DNA of 64,000 nt from Bacillota bacterium (GCA_023391635.1 JAEWAQ010000042.1:1-64000), one strand, 5' to 3'. Shown: positions 48,748 to 57,348, numbered from the stretch's first letter. A program made the numbers and translations. Notes: a model not told the origin generated them from the sequence alone.

Positions 48748-51348
48748 ATGTTCGATGGCGATATGTCGGCGTATATGGGGGTATTCCTGCACGAAGCCGA
48801 GGAGCAGCTGCACATCCTGGAGAATGAAGTGCTGAAGCTCGAGCAGAAAACCGGCAGCGAGGAGACGGCGGAACGGATCGAGACGATCTTCCGCGCCGCG
48901 CACACGCTCAAGGGCTCATCGGGCGCAATGGGGTTCGAGCCGATCAATCGATTGACGCACAAGCTGGAGAACGTATTCGATCGATTGCGCCGGCGCGAAT
49001 TGCGTACGGACGCTGCGCTCATCGATATCATCCTTCAGACGGTCGACCAATTGAAGCGAATGAAGGACGATCTGTCTTCCGGGTCGATGCTGCAGGAACC
49101 GCATGAAGATTTAATTCGAACGTTGGAGGAGTTTGCCGCAGGCAGCACGTCAGGCGAATCGCCGGCTCAGGCAGCGTCAGACGTTCCGGCTTTCGATTCT
49201 GATCTTGGAGCCGCATCCAGCGCCGGCGAGCTCCTGCTACTGGACGCATACCAGAAGGATATCGTATGCCGGGCGCTGGATGCCGATCAAGCCGTTGTCG
49301 CGGTATACGTACGCATCGAGCGGACTGCCGTCATGAAATCGGCGAGATCGCTGCTCATTCATAACAATTTGAAGGAGCTGGGCGAAATCATCGCCTCCGT
49401 GCCGTCGATCGAAGCGATGGAAGACGACAGTACGTTCTCAGGCACGCTCGTATTCGTGGTCGTCACGACGAGCACACGGCAGCAGATCATTCATGTCGTC
49501 AACCAGATTTCCGAGATCGAAACCGTCAATCTCTCTTACTTGACGCGGGATAATCTGCATGCCTATTGCTTGCCCGAAGACCCACGGCATCCGCATGATG
49601 CGAGTGTACAGCCGGCTCAAGCAGACGACCGGAAGACGTCTGCCTCCAAAGTCAAGAGCAGTCAGACCGTCCGGGTCGATGTCGAGCGGTTGGAACACCT
49701 GTTGAACCTGGTTGGCGAGTTGATCATCGATCAGACGCGGCTTTCCCAGTTTCGAACCCGCCTGGAGGACAAGTTCAATGACCACGAATTGCTCGAAGAT
49801 CTAACCGACATCGCTTCGCGGCTGGGCAGCGTCGTGAACGAATTGCAGGAAGGCATGATGAAGACGAGAATGCTGCCGATCGATCAGCTGTTCAATCGGT
49901 TTCCCCGCACGGTCCGGGATTTGGCGCAGCGCTCGAACAAGCAGGTCGAGTTGATCATCGACGGCAAGGAAACCGAGCTGGACCGCACCTTGATCGAGGA
50001 GATCAGCGACCCGATCCTTCACTTGCTGCGCAATTGCATCGACCATGGCCTCGAATCGCCAGAGCAGCGCAAGCATCTGGGCAAGCCTCCTACAGGCAAG
50101 CTGATTCTGAAAGCAGAGCACGAAGAAAATCGAATCGTCATTACGATGTCAGATGACGGTAGGGGCATCGATGTCGGGAAAATCAAACGCACGGCGGTCG
50201 AGCGGGGAATGATCGAGGAAGCGGCGGCGGCCAGTCTGGATATGCGGGAAGCGCTGCAGCTCATTTTTCTTCCCGGGTTCTCGACGGCCGAGCAAGTAAC
50301 CGACCTCTCAGGCAGGGGAGTCGGCATGGACATCGTCAAATCGCACATCGAGAAGCTGAACGGCATGATCGATATCCGCACGGCGGTCGGGGAAGGCACG
50401 ACGTTCACGATCAAGCTGCCGCTCACGCTTGCCGTCAACCGTTCCTTGCTCGTGCGGATCGGGTCTCGAAGCTACGCCATCCCGCTCTCGAATGTCGTCG
50501 AGATCATCCGGCAGACGCCCGACAACGTGAGAATAGCCGGCAACCGGGAAGTGGCTATCGTTCGGGGCCGCATCCTGCCGCTCGTGCGGCCTCACCGACG
50601 ATTGGACGAATCTCCGCCCGCCGGAGGGAAGTCCGACATCGTCGTCGTCGGGTTGGCAGAGAAGCGCGTCGCTCTGATGGTCGACCGGACGCTCGGCAAC
50701 CAGGAGATCGTGATCAAATCGCTCGGCGACTATATCGGGACGCCGAAATACATTGCGGGTGCGACGATTACGGGAGACGGCGGGTTAATGCTGATCCTCG
50801 ACCTGAATGCCTTGATTCGGGAGGAAGGGACAAACAGGATGGATGAGGCGGATACGGAGAAGAAGCTGTCCGACCGCAACGCGGAGCCTTTCGTCATGTT
50901 CAAGCTCGGAGACGAGCAATTCGCGGTAAGCATCCGGCAAGTGCAGAGCATTATCGAAGTGCCGGCCATTACGCCGTTGATGCACGCTTCTCCGGAACTG
51001 CTGGGCGTCATCCGCCTGCGGGGCACCATGATTCCCATCGTGAACGCGCATCGCAGACTCGGCTTGCCGGCTTCGCCCGGTTCGAAGGCAACACGCATCA
51101 TGATCATGGATTTGGGTCAGCGAACGGTCGGGATGATCGTCGATCAAGTGAAGCAAATCGTGCGAATTCCCGAAGGCCGGATCGAAGCGGCCAAGGACGG
51201 TGCGATCCGCTTGCGGAGCCAATTCGTCCGCGGCATCTATCATAGTCAGGATTTGCTTGTCACGGTGCTCGACGCCGTCCGCGTCCTGTCGAGCTCGGAA
51301 TTGGACCCTGAAGCGGGATCGATGCCGCTTCAATCTACGAACGATTAG
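48748..51348 (+). CDS. cheA: CheA histidine kinase with an extra fused CheW domain
   Basis: 866 residues. P1/Hpt (about 1-110) with phospho-His52 in AAHTLKGSSG; a P2-like regulator-binding domain (about 160-270; SARSLLIHNNLKELGEIIAS); P3 dimerisation (about 305-375); P4 kinase with HLLRNCIDHGLE (N box), SDDGRGID and GRGVGMDIVK; P5 CheW-like (about 565-695). A second complete CheW domain lies at about 710-850 (FVMFKLGDEQFAVSIRQVQSIIEV ... GVIRLRGTMIPIVNAHRRL). Ordinary CheA ends after P5. All catalytic motifs are present. ATG 48748; AGGGAGGGGAG precedes. No CheY gene lies in the cluster, so its phosphoryl acceptor is unknown. Confidence 0.92.
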   Translation: MFDGDMSAYMGVFLHEAEEQLHILENEVLKLEQKTGSEETAERIETIFRAAHTLKGSSGAMGFEPINRLTHKLENVFDRLRRRELRTDAALIDIILQTVDQLKRMKDDLSSGSMLQEPHEDLIRTLEEFAAGSTSGESPAQAASDVPAFDSDLGAASSAGELLLLDAYQKDIVCRALDADQAVVAVYVRIERTAVMKSARSLLIHNNLKELGEIIASVPSIEAMEDDSTFSGTLVFVVVTTSTRQQIIHVVNQISEIETVNLSYLTRDNLHAYCLPEDPRHPHDASVQPAQADDRKTSASKVKSSQTVRVDVERLEHLLNLVGELIIDQTRLSQFRTRLEDKFNDHELLEDLTDIASRLGSVVNELQEGMMKTRMLPIDQLFNRFPRTVRDLAQRSNKQVELIIDGKETELDRTLIEEISDPILHLLRNCIDHGLESPEQRKHLGKPPTGKLILKAEHEENRIVITMSDDGRGIDVGKIKRTAVERGMIEEAAAASLDMREALQLIFLPGFSTAEQVTDLSGRGVGMDIVKSHIEKLNGMIDIRTAVGEGTTFTIKLPLTLAVNRSLLVRIGSRSYAIPLSNVVEIIRQTPDNVRIAGNREVAIVRGRILPLVRPHRRLDESPPAGGKSDIVVVGLAEKRVALMVDRTLGNQEIVIKSLGDYIGTPKYIAGATITGDGGLMLILDLNALIREEGTNRMDEADTEKKLSDRNAEPFVMFKLGDEQFAVSIRQVQSIIEVPAITPLMHASPELLGVIRLRGTMIPIVNAHRRLGLPASPGSKATRIMIMDLGQRTVGMIVDQVKQIVRIPEGRIEAAKDGAIRLRSQFVRGIYHSQDLLVTVLDAVRVLSSSELDPEAGSMPLQSTND

Positions 51349-51361
51349 GAGGAGATCTCAT

Positions 51362-52951
51362 TTGAACGCGTTGCGCAACATGAAATTTGCCGGCAAATTG
51401 ATGATGCTCGTATCCGTCAGCGTCATTTTCCTGCTTGTGGTTGGCTTTATCGGCTATTTCTTCATCGGAAAAATGGAGCGAAGCGCGGAACGGATGTACC
51501 ACGACCGACTGCTGCCGGTGAAATGGGCAAGCGAAGCCAGCCTGAACTTCCGTCTGGTAGAGCGCAATACGAAGGAGATGATGCTGACGGAGGACCAGCA
51601 AAATCTCGTCGAGCTAAAGGAAGAAATCCAGAAGTTGATCACGATGAACGATGCGTTGCTCGTGCAAGTCCGCTCCGCCAACATCGATGCGAACCAGAAG
51701 TCGATGCTGGACATGATTGACGAATCGACGCAAAAATATAGACCCCAGCGCGCGAAGGCGGAAGATCTGGCAGTAAGCGGACAGCAAAGCGATGCTTACC
51801 GTTACTTCCAGGAACATGCGAAGCAGCATCTGGACGAGGTGCTGAAACAGTACAATCTGCTGAACGAATATAATGCCAAAGTATCGGACGAGCTGCTCGA
51901 TCAATTGAAGGAAAGCGAGCTTACGGTCACGATCGCGATCATCGGCATTACGTTGCTGTCGATTCTGCTAGCCATGTGGTTCGGCACTGCAATCAGCAGG
52001 ATGATGACTCGTCCCGTCTACGAGATGCTCAAGCTGATGTCGGTGGCGGAGAAAGGCGATCTGACCGTGCAAAGCGAACAGCGCTCCAGGGATGAGATCG
52101 GGCAGCTTGCCCAATCCTTCAACCAGATGGTGTCGGGCATCCGCCACGTCATCGCACAGGTCGGCGATAGCGCTTCGAATCTGGCCGCCAGCTCGCAGCA
52201 AATATCCGCCGGGACGGAACAAATCGCCAGCGGCAGCCAGATGCAAGCCGATTCTGCCGGCAATGCTGTCGAGATGATGGAGGAGATGGCCGGCGCGATT
52301 CGGACTGTCGCCCGCAGCGCGGAAGAAGCCGCGCAATCCGCCGAAGAAGCGTCAAGCCAGGCGCGCCGCGGCAGCGAAGTCATTCATGAGACCGTACAGG
52401 GCATGAAAGAGATCAGCGTCAAAATGGATCAACTGTCCATTCAGTCGCAGAAGATCGGCGATATCGTCGAAGTCATCGATGAGATTGCCGAACAGACGAA
52501 CCTGCTTGCGCTGAATGCAGCCATAGAAGCCGCCAGAGCCGGTGAAGCGGGCAAAGGATTCGCCGTTGTCGCGGACGAAGTGCGCAAGCTCGCCGAACGC
52601 AGCGGCAAGGCGACAAAAGAGATCGCCGCATTGATCGGTTCCATGCAAGAGAATACGGCCCTTGCCGTGCAAGCCGCCTCCTCCGGCAATGAGAAAGTGG
52701 GCAATGCCGGCATGGCGTTCCAGGAAATCGTAGCAGCGGTACAGACCTCTTCCGGCAAAGTGGTCGAGATCGCGGCGGCAAGCGAACAACAGAACGCGCA
52801 AGTCGACGAAGTCAGGCAGGCCGTGAGCCAGATCGCCGCAGTGACGCAAGAGACGTCGGCGAGCACGGAGGAGACGGCTTCGACCGCGCAGGAATTGGCT
52901 CGCATGGCGGAGCTGCTGAATGAGTTGACAAGCGGATTCAAAGTGCGATGA
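51362..52951 (+). CDS. Methyl-accepting chemotaxis protein
   Basis: 529 residues. Membrane helix 1 (about 12-34), a four-helix-bundle type extracellular sensor (about 35-185), helix 2 (about 190-212), HAMP (about 213-265) and a signalling domain. The kinase-contact tip is IDEIAEQTNLLALNAAIEAARAGE-type (around 381-404; invariant ALNAAIEAARAGE). The TTG start at 51362 has AGGAGGAG 7 bp ahead; the longer frame from 51200 lies inside cheA and is a shadow. Likely the dedicated receptor of the CheA/CheW here; its stop overlaps the next start. Confidence 0.93.
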   Translation: MNALRNMKFAGKLMMLVSVSVIFLLVVGFIGYFFIGKMERSAERMYHDRLLPVKWASEASLNFRLVERNTKEMMLTEDQQNLVELKEEIQKLITMNDALLVQVRSANIDANQKSMLDMIDESTQKYRPQRAKAEDLAVSGQQSDAYRYFQEHAKQHLDEVLKQYNLLNEYNAKVSDELLDQLKESELTVTIAIIGITLLSILLAMWFGTAISRMMTRPVYEMLKLMSVAEKGDLTVQSEQRSRDEIGQLAQSFNQMVSGIRHVIAQVGDSASNLAASSQQISAGTEQIASGSQMQADSAGNAVEMMEEMAGAIRTVARSAEEAAQSAEEASSQARRGSEVIHETVQGMKEISVKMDQLSIQSQKIGDIVEVIDEIAEQTNLLALNAAIEAARAGEAGKGFAVVADEVRKLAERSGKATKEIAALIGSMQENTALAVQAASSGNEKVGNAGMAFQEIVAAVQTSSGKVVEIAAASEQQNAQVDEVRQAVSQIAAVTQETSASTEETASTAQELARMAELLNELTSGFKVR

Positions 52952-53373
52952 GCAGCCGAGCAAAGCAGTGCACCGTTCGCGGGCCTGTCGATATATGCCG
53001 TGCCATGCAGATCACCGCGGCCGAAGCGGCCAAGGCCGGATTCGAGGAAGACCAGATCGTGCTGCTTCAGCTAGCGACGGAAGAAGCTTGCGCGAATGCT
53101 TGCGAATACGCGCAAGCAGGCAGGGACCCGGTCTTCGTCACGTGGCGCACGCGAGCGGGCTCGTTCATGATCACGGTGCGACAGAACGGACATCCGTTCC
53201 CGCTGGATGTTCCGCAGCTGCCCGAGGTGAATACAAGCGCGAGGGGGCGAGGCTTGCTGCTCATCCTGCATTTGATGGACGAAGTGAAGCAATTGCGCCG
53301 ACACCCCTATGTCTATTTGCGGATGGCCAAATCGATGGGAGGGCCGGCGCGGGGAGGGAATCGTGATGGATGA
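52948..53373 (+). CDS. RsbW-like HATPase (serine kinase) 1
   Basis: 141 residues, GHKL fold of the RsbW/SpoIIAB group. N box LATEEACANACEYA (about 43-56) and glycine lid GRGLLLILHLMDEV (about 98-111). The D-x-G-x-G box is altered to RQNGHPF, so its ATP-binding Asp may be lost or shifted. Expected to phosphorylate a STAS partner, most simply the one encoded next (8-bp overlap). It starts by ATGA overlap with the MCP gene, tying the partner switch to the chemosensory genes. Confidence 0.82.
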   Translation: MSSRAKQCTVRGPVDICRAMQITAAEAAKAGFEEDQIVLLQLATEEACANACEYAQAGRDPVFVTWRTRAGSFMITVRQNGHPFPLDVPQLPEVNTSARGRGLLLILHLMDEVKQLRRHPYVYLRMAKSMGGPARGGNRDG

Positions 53374-53710
53374 TCGAATTCGCGTCTTCAGATGGCAGCA
53401 TGATGTACACGTTGCGAATGCAGATGAATTTCGCGGCCGATTGGCCGGATTCGCCCAGACGGATGCGAAGCTGCTCATGCTGGTCTTGCAGGATGTGAAA
53501 TATGTAAACAGCATTGCGCTCGGCGCGATCGCGAGCGGCGTTCTGGAAGCGCGAAGAAGCGGCAAAGAGTTGGTCGTAGCAGGCGTTGTCGGCACGCTGA
53601 GAGAGATATTTAATATCGTTAAATTCAACCAATTCGTCAAATTGTTCGACACTGCGGAAGAAGCGGAGGCGTATTTGCATACCTTCGTTGCCGATAAAGA
53701 AGATGGATGA
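53366..53710 (+). CDS. STAS-domain protein 2 (divergent phospho-loop)
   Basis: 114 residues, STAS fold. The usual DS[ST]GLG loop reads YVNSIALGAIASG (Ser49 kept, Asp replaced by Asn, Thr/Ser by Ile), so phosphorylation may be altered. Starts at ATG 53366 (GGGGAGGG 7 bp ahead) and overlaps both neighbours by 8 bp. Confidence 0.85.
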   Translation: MDDRIRVFRWQHDVHVANADEFRGRLAGFAQTDAKLLMLVLQDVKYVNSIALGAIASGVLEARRSGKELVVAGVVGTLREIFNIVKFNQFVKLFDTAEEAEAYLHTFVADKEDG

Positions 53711-54806
53711 TCCGTCGATCTATCGATCGATTCTCGAGCATGCCGTGGAAGGCATCCTGATCGCCGGTCCCGACCGCCGGATCGAATGGGTCAATCTTTC
53801 GTTCGTCCGGATTACGGGATATGAAGCGGAGGAGGCATTGGGCCGCAACCCGTCATTCCTGCAGTCCGGGCTGCACGAGGGGCGGTTCTTTGCGGAACTG
53901 TGGGACACCTTGCGTCGTCAGGGCTGGTGGCAAGGCGAAATCTGGAATCGCAGGAAGTCGGGCGATCTGTTCGTCGAATCCGCGACGATCCGGGCGATTC
54001 GCGGCGCGGGCGGCCAAGTCGCGCATTACGTTTCGATCTTTACGGACATCACCGCACGCAAAGTCGCGGAGCGCCAGTTTCAAAAGGACCTGCAGCTGGC
54101 GAAGCAAATCCAGCAACGCGTCGTCAGTGCGCCGTTATGCGATGACGCCATCAGGATCGAAGCCCATTACGCGAATTCCGAGGCGCTCGGCGGCGACATG
54201 TACGCCTGGCAACGGATAGGTCCAGACCGATATGGCATCTTCCTGATGGACGTGATGGGACATGGCGTCGCCGCATCGCTTATCAGCATGTCGGTCCGTT
54301 CGTTGCTCCACGGCGCCATGGTGCGACCGGACGACCCGGCAGAGGTCCTATCCGATCTGAATCGCCATATGCGCGGCTTGTACTTTCGCGAGCACGACCG
54401 GGATATTCCGATGTACTTCTTCACGGCGATCTACCTGGTCGTCGATACGAAGCGACAATGCATCCACTACGTCAACGCGGGTCATCCGCCCGCCATACTG
54501 CTGGCCCCTTCCGGACATGCTTGCTTGCTTAGCGAGGGCTGCGTGCCGATCGGTGTTCTTGATGAGCCGGATATTCGCACTTGCAGGCTGTCGTTCGAAC
54601 CCGGCTCCCGATTGCTTCTCTATACGGACGGTCTCATCGAAGCGACGGGCTTATCCCTGCAAGCAGGCATCGAACGATTAAGCCGGATGACGGCAGACGG
54701 TCGCGCGAAATCGAACGACGCATTCATCGCCCATCTCGCGCATGCGCTTATCGGCGATCGGCCGCATGGGGACGATATTTGCATCATCTCGGCTTCATTG
54801 CGATAA
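53703..54806 (+). CDS. PAS-PP2C phosphatase (RsbU/SpoIIE type) 1
   Basis: 367 residues, soluble. PAS domain (about 8-125; EGILIAGPDRRIEWVNLSF), a short linker helix (QFQKDLQLAKQIQQ) and a PPM/SpoIIE phosphatase (about 145-365). The metal motifs are complete: LGGDMYAW, FLMDVMGHG, YVNAGHPPA, LLYTDGLIEAT and HGDDICII. It should dephosphorylate a STAS-P and free it to bind its kinase. Starts in an 8-bp overlap with STAS 2. Confidence 0.9.
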   Translation: MDDPSIYRSILEHAVEGILIAGPDRRIEWVNLSFVRITGYEAEEALGRNPSFLQSGLHEGRFFAELWDTLRRQGWWQGEIWNRRKSGDLFVESATIRAIRGAGGQVAHYVSIFTDITARKVAERQFQKDLQLAKQIQQRVVSAPLCDDAIRIEAHYANSEALGGDMYAWQRIGPDRYGIFLMDVMGHGVAASLISMSVRSLLHGAMVRPDDPAEVLSDLNRHMRGLYFREHDRDIPMYFFTAIYLVVDTKRQCIHYVNAGHPPAILLAPSGHACLLSEGCVPIGVLDEPDIRTCRLSFEPGSRLLLYTDGLIEATGLSLQAGIERLSRMTADGRAKSNDAFIAHLAHALIGDRPHGDDICIISASLR

Positions 54807-54842
54807 TCGCCGTTCGATCGGCATGGGAGGCAGCAGCAAGCG

Positions 54843-56264
54843 ATGTTGAAAAACTTGAAGCTCAGCTTGAAACTTGGACTCGTATTCGCCGTATTGCTCA
54901 TGTTGAATGCCAGCTCATTTTGGCTGTCCTCCCGGTCGATCGCCAATATGCAATCGGATGCGGCAACGCTGAACCTGTCCGGCATACAGCGCATGAATGC
55001 GGAAAGAATGCTGAGGCTGGCCCAGCATGTTCCTCGCGGAAGTACGGAGATCCGGGAGGAATTGAAGCAGACGATGCTGACATTCGAACGAAATCTGAAG
55101 CTGCTTCGGGAAGGCAATGGCGTGATACAGGCGCCAGCCCGCGATTCGCTGGCCGGCAAACAATTGGCAGAACGCGTGGAGCCGAATTGGGCCATCGCGC
55201 GCGACTTGCTGAACTTGATTCTGGCTTCGACCGATCCGCAAGAATCCGCAGGCTTGCTCGCCTCGCTCAAGATGCAATACGATGCATGGAGCAGCGAAAT
55301 CAACCGATTCGTGACGATCGTACAGGAGCAGTCAACGGGCAAAGTCAAGCATCTGGAACGATTCGAGCTGGCGATTATGTTCGTCAATTTGCTCGTCGTG
55401 ACGCTTGCGTCTTGGGCCGTCATCCGTTTCATTACCCGGCCGATCAGCCGGCTTACGGCCAAGATGAACCGATTGGCTGAAGGAAGCTACCGCTTCGAAC
55501 CGTTGCCAGTAGACCGCTCGGATGAAATCGGCTTGCTGACCAAGTCGTTCAACAGCATGCTGCAGAACTGGTCGATCAGGCGAGACGTCGTGGCGACGGG
55601 CGAAATGCAGCGAAGGCTGCTGCCCGGCGAATTCGAGAACGAATGGGTGAGCGTGTCGATCGTCTACGAGCCCAGCCAATTCGTGAGCGGCGACTTCGTC
55701 GATTATATCTGGGATGACCAGCGCAAGCGCTTATTCGGGTTCGTCATCGATATTATGGGCCACGGCATGACGTCCGCGGTTCAATTCGGCGCGATCCGCG
55801 TCCTGCTGCGGCAGCATTGCGACCGGGATGAGCCGCTGCAGGAACGGCTGGCGAAAATCAATGAGGAAGCCGTCCGGTATTTCGCTGACGACTCGTTCGC
55901 GGCCGCTTTCGTCTTCGAGTTGGACCGGAATGGCTGCCTGACGTACGCAGGCGCCGGCATCAACCATTTCATCGTTCATCGTCAAGGCCGGGCGAGCTTC
56001 GTGAAGTCTCCCGGCAGCGTACTGGGCATGTTCGAGCAGGCGGAGTATGAACAGCAATCGCTGATGCTGGAGCCGGGCGCCGGGTGCGTGTTCGCCAGTG
56101 ACGGCATGCTCGACCTGATCCCGAGAGGGGAAGAGGCGACGGGCGATTTTCGGCAGTACGCGGAATCGATGAAACAATTGGCAATGCATGCCCAAAGCCG
56201 GGATGACGCTTCCGCGATCTGCGTGCAGTGGCGTCAATCGGGACAAGACGAGAAACGGATATAG
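54843..56264 (+). CDS. Membrane HAMP-PP2C phosphatase 2 with PilJ/NarX-like sensor
   Basis: 473 residues. Helix 1 (about 12-30), an extracellular region starting TLNLSGIQRMNAERMLRLAQ (about 42-61; the PilJ/NarX P-box-like helix), helix 2 (about 180-200), HAMP (about 200-250), then a SpoIIE-type PP2C (about 265-470). The metal motifs are VSGDFVDY, VIDIMGHGM, YAGAGINHF, FASDGMLDLI and SRDDASAI. An external signal could thus control STAS dephosphorylation. ATG 54843, 36 bp after phosphatase 1. Confidence 0.88.
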   Translation: MLKNLKLSLKLGLVFAVLLMLNASSFWLSSRSIANMQSDAATLNLSGIQRMNAERMLRLAQHVPRGSTEIREELKQTMLTFERNLKLLREGNGVIQAPARDSLAGKQLAERVEPNWAIARDLLNLILASTDPQESAGLLASLKMQYDAWSSEINRFVTIVQEQSTGKVKHLERFELAIMFVNLLVVTLASWAVIRFITRPISRLTAKMNRLAEGSYRFEPLPVDRSDEIGLLTKSFNSMLQNWSIRRDVVATGEMQRRLLPGEFENEWVSVSIVYEPSQFVSGDFVDYIWDDQRKRLFGFVIDIMGHGMTSAVQFGAIRVLLRQHCDRDEPLQERLAKINEEAVRYFADDSFAAAFVFELDRNGCLTYAGAGINHFIVHRQGRASFVKSPGSVLGMFEQAEYEQQSLMLEPGAGCVFASDGMLDLIPRGEEATGDFRQYAESMKQLAMHAQSRDDASAICVQWRQSGQDEKRI

Positions 56265-56277
56265 GAGAGGGCTTGGC

Positions 56278-56727
56278 ATGAATGACTTCACGTTCTGCTT
56301 TCGGGACAATTCCGGTTATACGTACTATCGGGAAGGACTCGGCGAATTGCTGAGGGATTGGCTGCCGGAAGAGCATACGCTGGTCGAGATCGCCGTCAAC
56401 GAAGCGATTAACAATGCGATCATCCACGGCTGCAAGTCGGCATCGGACCCCCAAGTCGTGGTGAGGATGCAACGTCATCCTGACGGAGGGATCGTCGTGC
56501 GAATCAAAGACAGCGGCAGCGGATTCCAACCCGGTCTTGACGCAGATGTGGCTGCGGTTGCGGCTGAGGCAAAGGAAGAGGCGAATTCCGGAACGGATCT
56601 GAAGGAATCCGGACGCGGTTTGTTGATCATGAGACACGTGTTCGACGAGATCCGGTTCAACGAATCCGGCAATGAAGTCGTCTTGGCGAAGAAGGCATCC
56701 AATCCTAAGGAAGATGCCGATGATTAA
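56278..56727 (+). CDS. RsbW-like HATPase (serine kinase) 2
   Basis: 149 residues; all GHKL boxes intact: VEIAVNEAINNAIIHG (about 37-52), VRIKDSGSGFQPG, and ESGRGLLIMRHVFDEI. Expected kinase for STAS 3 encoded next with an 8-bp overlap. A Glu/Ala-rich insert (about 92-105) precedes the lid. ATG 56278 follows AGGAGAGG; the longer frame from 56188 is inside the phosphatase gene. Confidence 0.87.
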   Translation: MNDFTFCFRDNSGYTYYREGLGELLRDWLPEEHTLVEIAVNEAINNAIIHGCKSASDPQVVVRMQRHPDGGIVVRIKDSGSGFQPGLDADVAAVAAEAKEEANSGTDLKESGRGLLIMRHVFDEIRFNESGNEVVLAKKASNPKEDADD

Positions 56728-57019
56728 TGTCATCCTAACGGACGGCAGGGTGGAGGTCGCCTTGAGCGGCAAAATCTATGCAGAGGAAGCCGCGAACATT
56801 CGCGATCAAGTATTCCCATGCTTCGGAGAGGGTTTCCTGCATTATCGTTTCCGCATGGAGGACGTCACTTACATTGACAGCACGGGACTTGGCGTCTTGC
56901 TCGCCCTTCAGAAGAAAGTCGCCAAGCAGGGGGGAGAGGTGCGCATATCCGGGCTCCGGGACGAATTGCGCAAACTGTTCGAATTGACGAAGCTGGCAGA
57001 TCTGTTCAAGCTGGAATAA
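56720..57019 (+). CDS. STAS-domain anti-sigma-factor-antagonist-like protein 3
   Basis: 99 residues, RsbV-like, phospho-loop YIDSTGLGVLLAL (Ser54) as in RsbV. It closely resembles STAS 1 (47023) in the start (DGRVEVALSGKIYAEEA against VLLRLQGKVYADEA) and in the end (LFELTKLADLFKLE against LFELTRLTKVFDIE), so the two are probable duplicates. Last gene of the 12-gene operon; no sigma factor follows. ATG 56720 has AAGGAAG 6 bp ahead. Confidence 0.9.
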   Translation: MINVILTDGRVEVALSGKIYAEEAANIRDQVFPCFGEGFLHYRFRMEDVTYIDSTGLGVLLALQKKVAKQGGEVRISGLRDELRKLFELTKLADLFKLE

Positions 57020-57040
57020 ACGCTTGGAATAAATTCCCCA

Positions 57041-57070
57041 TTGACATCCGCATGTCCTTATGCGTATAAT
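57041..57070 (+). promoter_or_regulatory. leuA promoter
   Basis: TTGACA (57041-57046), an 18-bp spacer and TATAAT (57065-57070): perfect hexamers. Start expected near 57077, just ahead of the T-box leader. The gap 57020-57443 (424 bp) is filled by this promoter, the T-box and the leuA ribosome binding site. Confidence 0.9.
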
Positions 57071-57094
57071 AAACTTCAATTTCATACTTCAAAT

Positions 57095-57348
57095 GTGCTG
57101 ATTAGAAATAGTAAGAACGATTGAGGCCTTGCAGAGAGCCGCTGGATGGTGCGAAGCGGCAGCGCCTGACGTTCTGAACTCGTCTATGAACAGCTGCCTG
57201 AAATCGATGTAGGGCAAGCCGGGATTCCGCCGTTACAAGGATAGATGGTGTTGGCCATCGAACGAGATTGTTTCGGCACGCATGCCGAAACGAATTAGAG
57301 TGGTACCGCGGGTTCAACCCCGTCTCTATGACAGAGACGGGGTTTTTT
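57095..57348 (+). promoter_or_regulatory. T-box riboswitch (leucine) upstream of leuA
   Basis: Stem I contains the AGTA motif (57108-57111) and the AGAGAG/GATGGTGCGAA loop elements (57133-57155). A likely specifier is CTC at 57179-57181 (in TGAACTCGTC), a Leu codon. The T-box proper, AGAGTGGTACCGCGGG (57297-57312), pairs with the tRNA end. The terminator is AACCCCGTCTCT (57316-57327) with AGAGACGGGGTT (57333-57344) and six T. Uncharged tRNA-Leu should prevent termination, so leuA is made when leucine is short. Confidence 0.92.

Noticed and set aside
51200..51361. N-terminal extension of the MCP into cheA
   Set aside because: Arg/Ser-rich shadow of cheA; a strong AGGAGGAG marks TTG 51362.
48748..52951. 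Flagellar chemotaxis operon
   Set aside because: No cheY, cheB, cheR, cheC, cheD or flagellar gene is present, and the genes are embedded in c-di-GMP and partner-switch genes.
56720..57019. SigB or SigF operon
   Set aside because: The anti-sigma-antagonist and kinase genes recall rsbV/rsbW, but no sigma factor gene follows; leuA with its T-box comes next.
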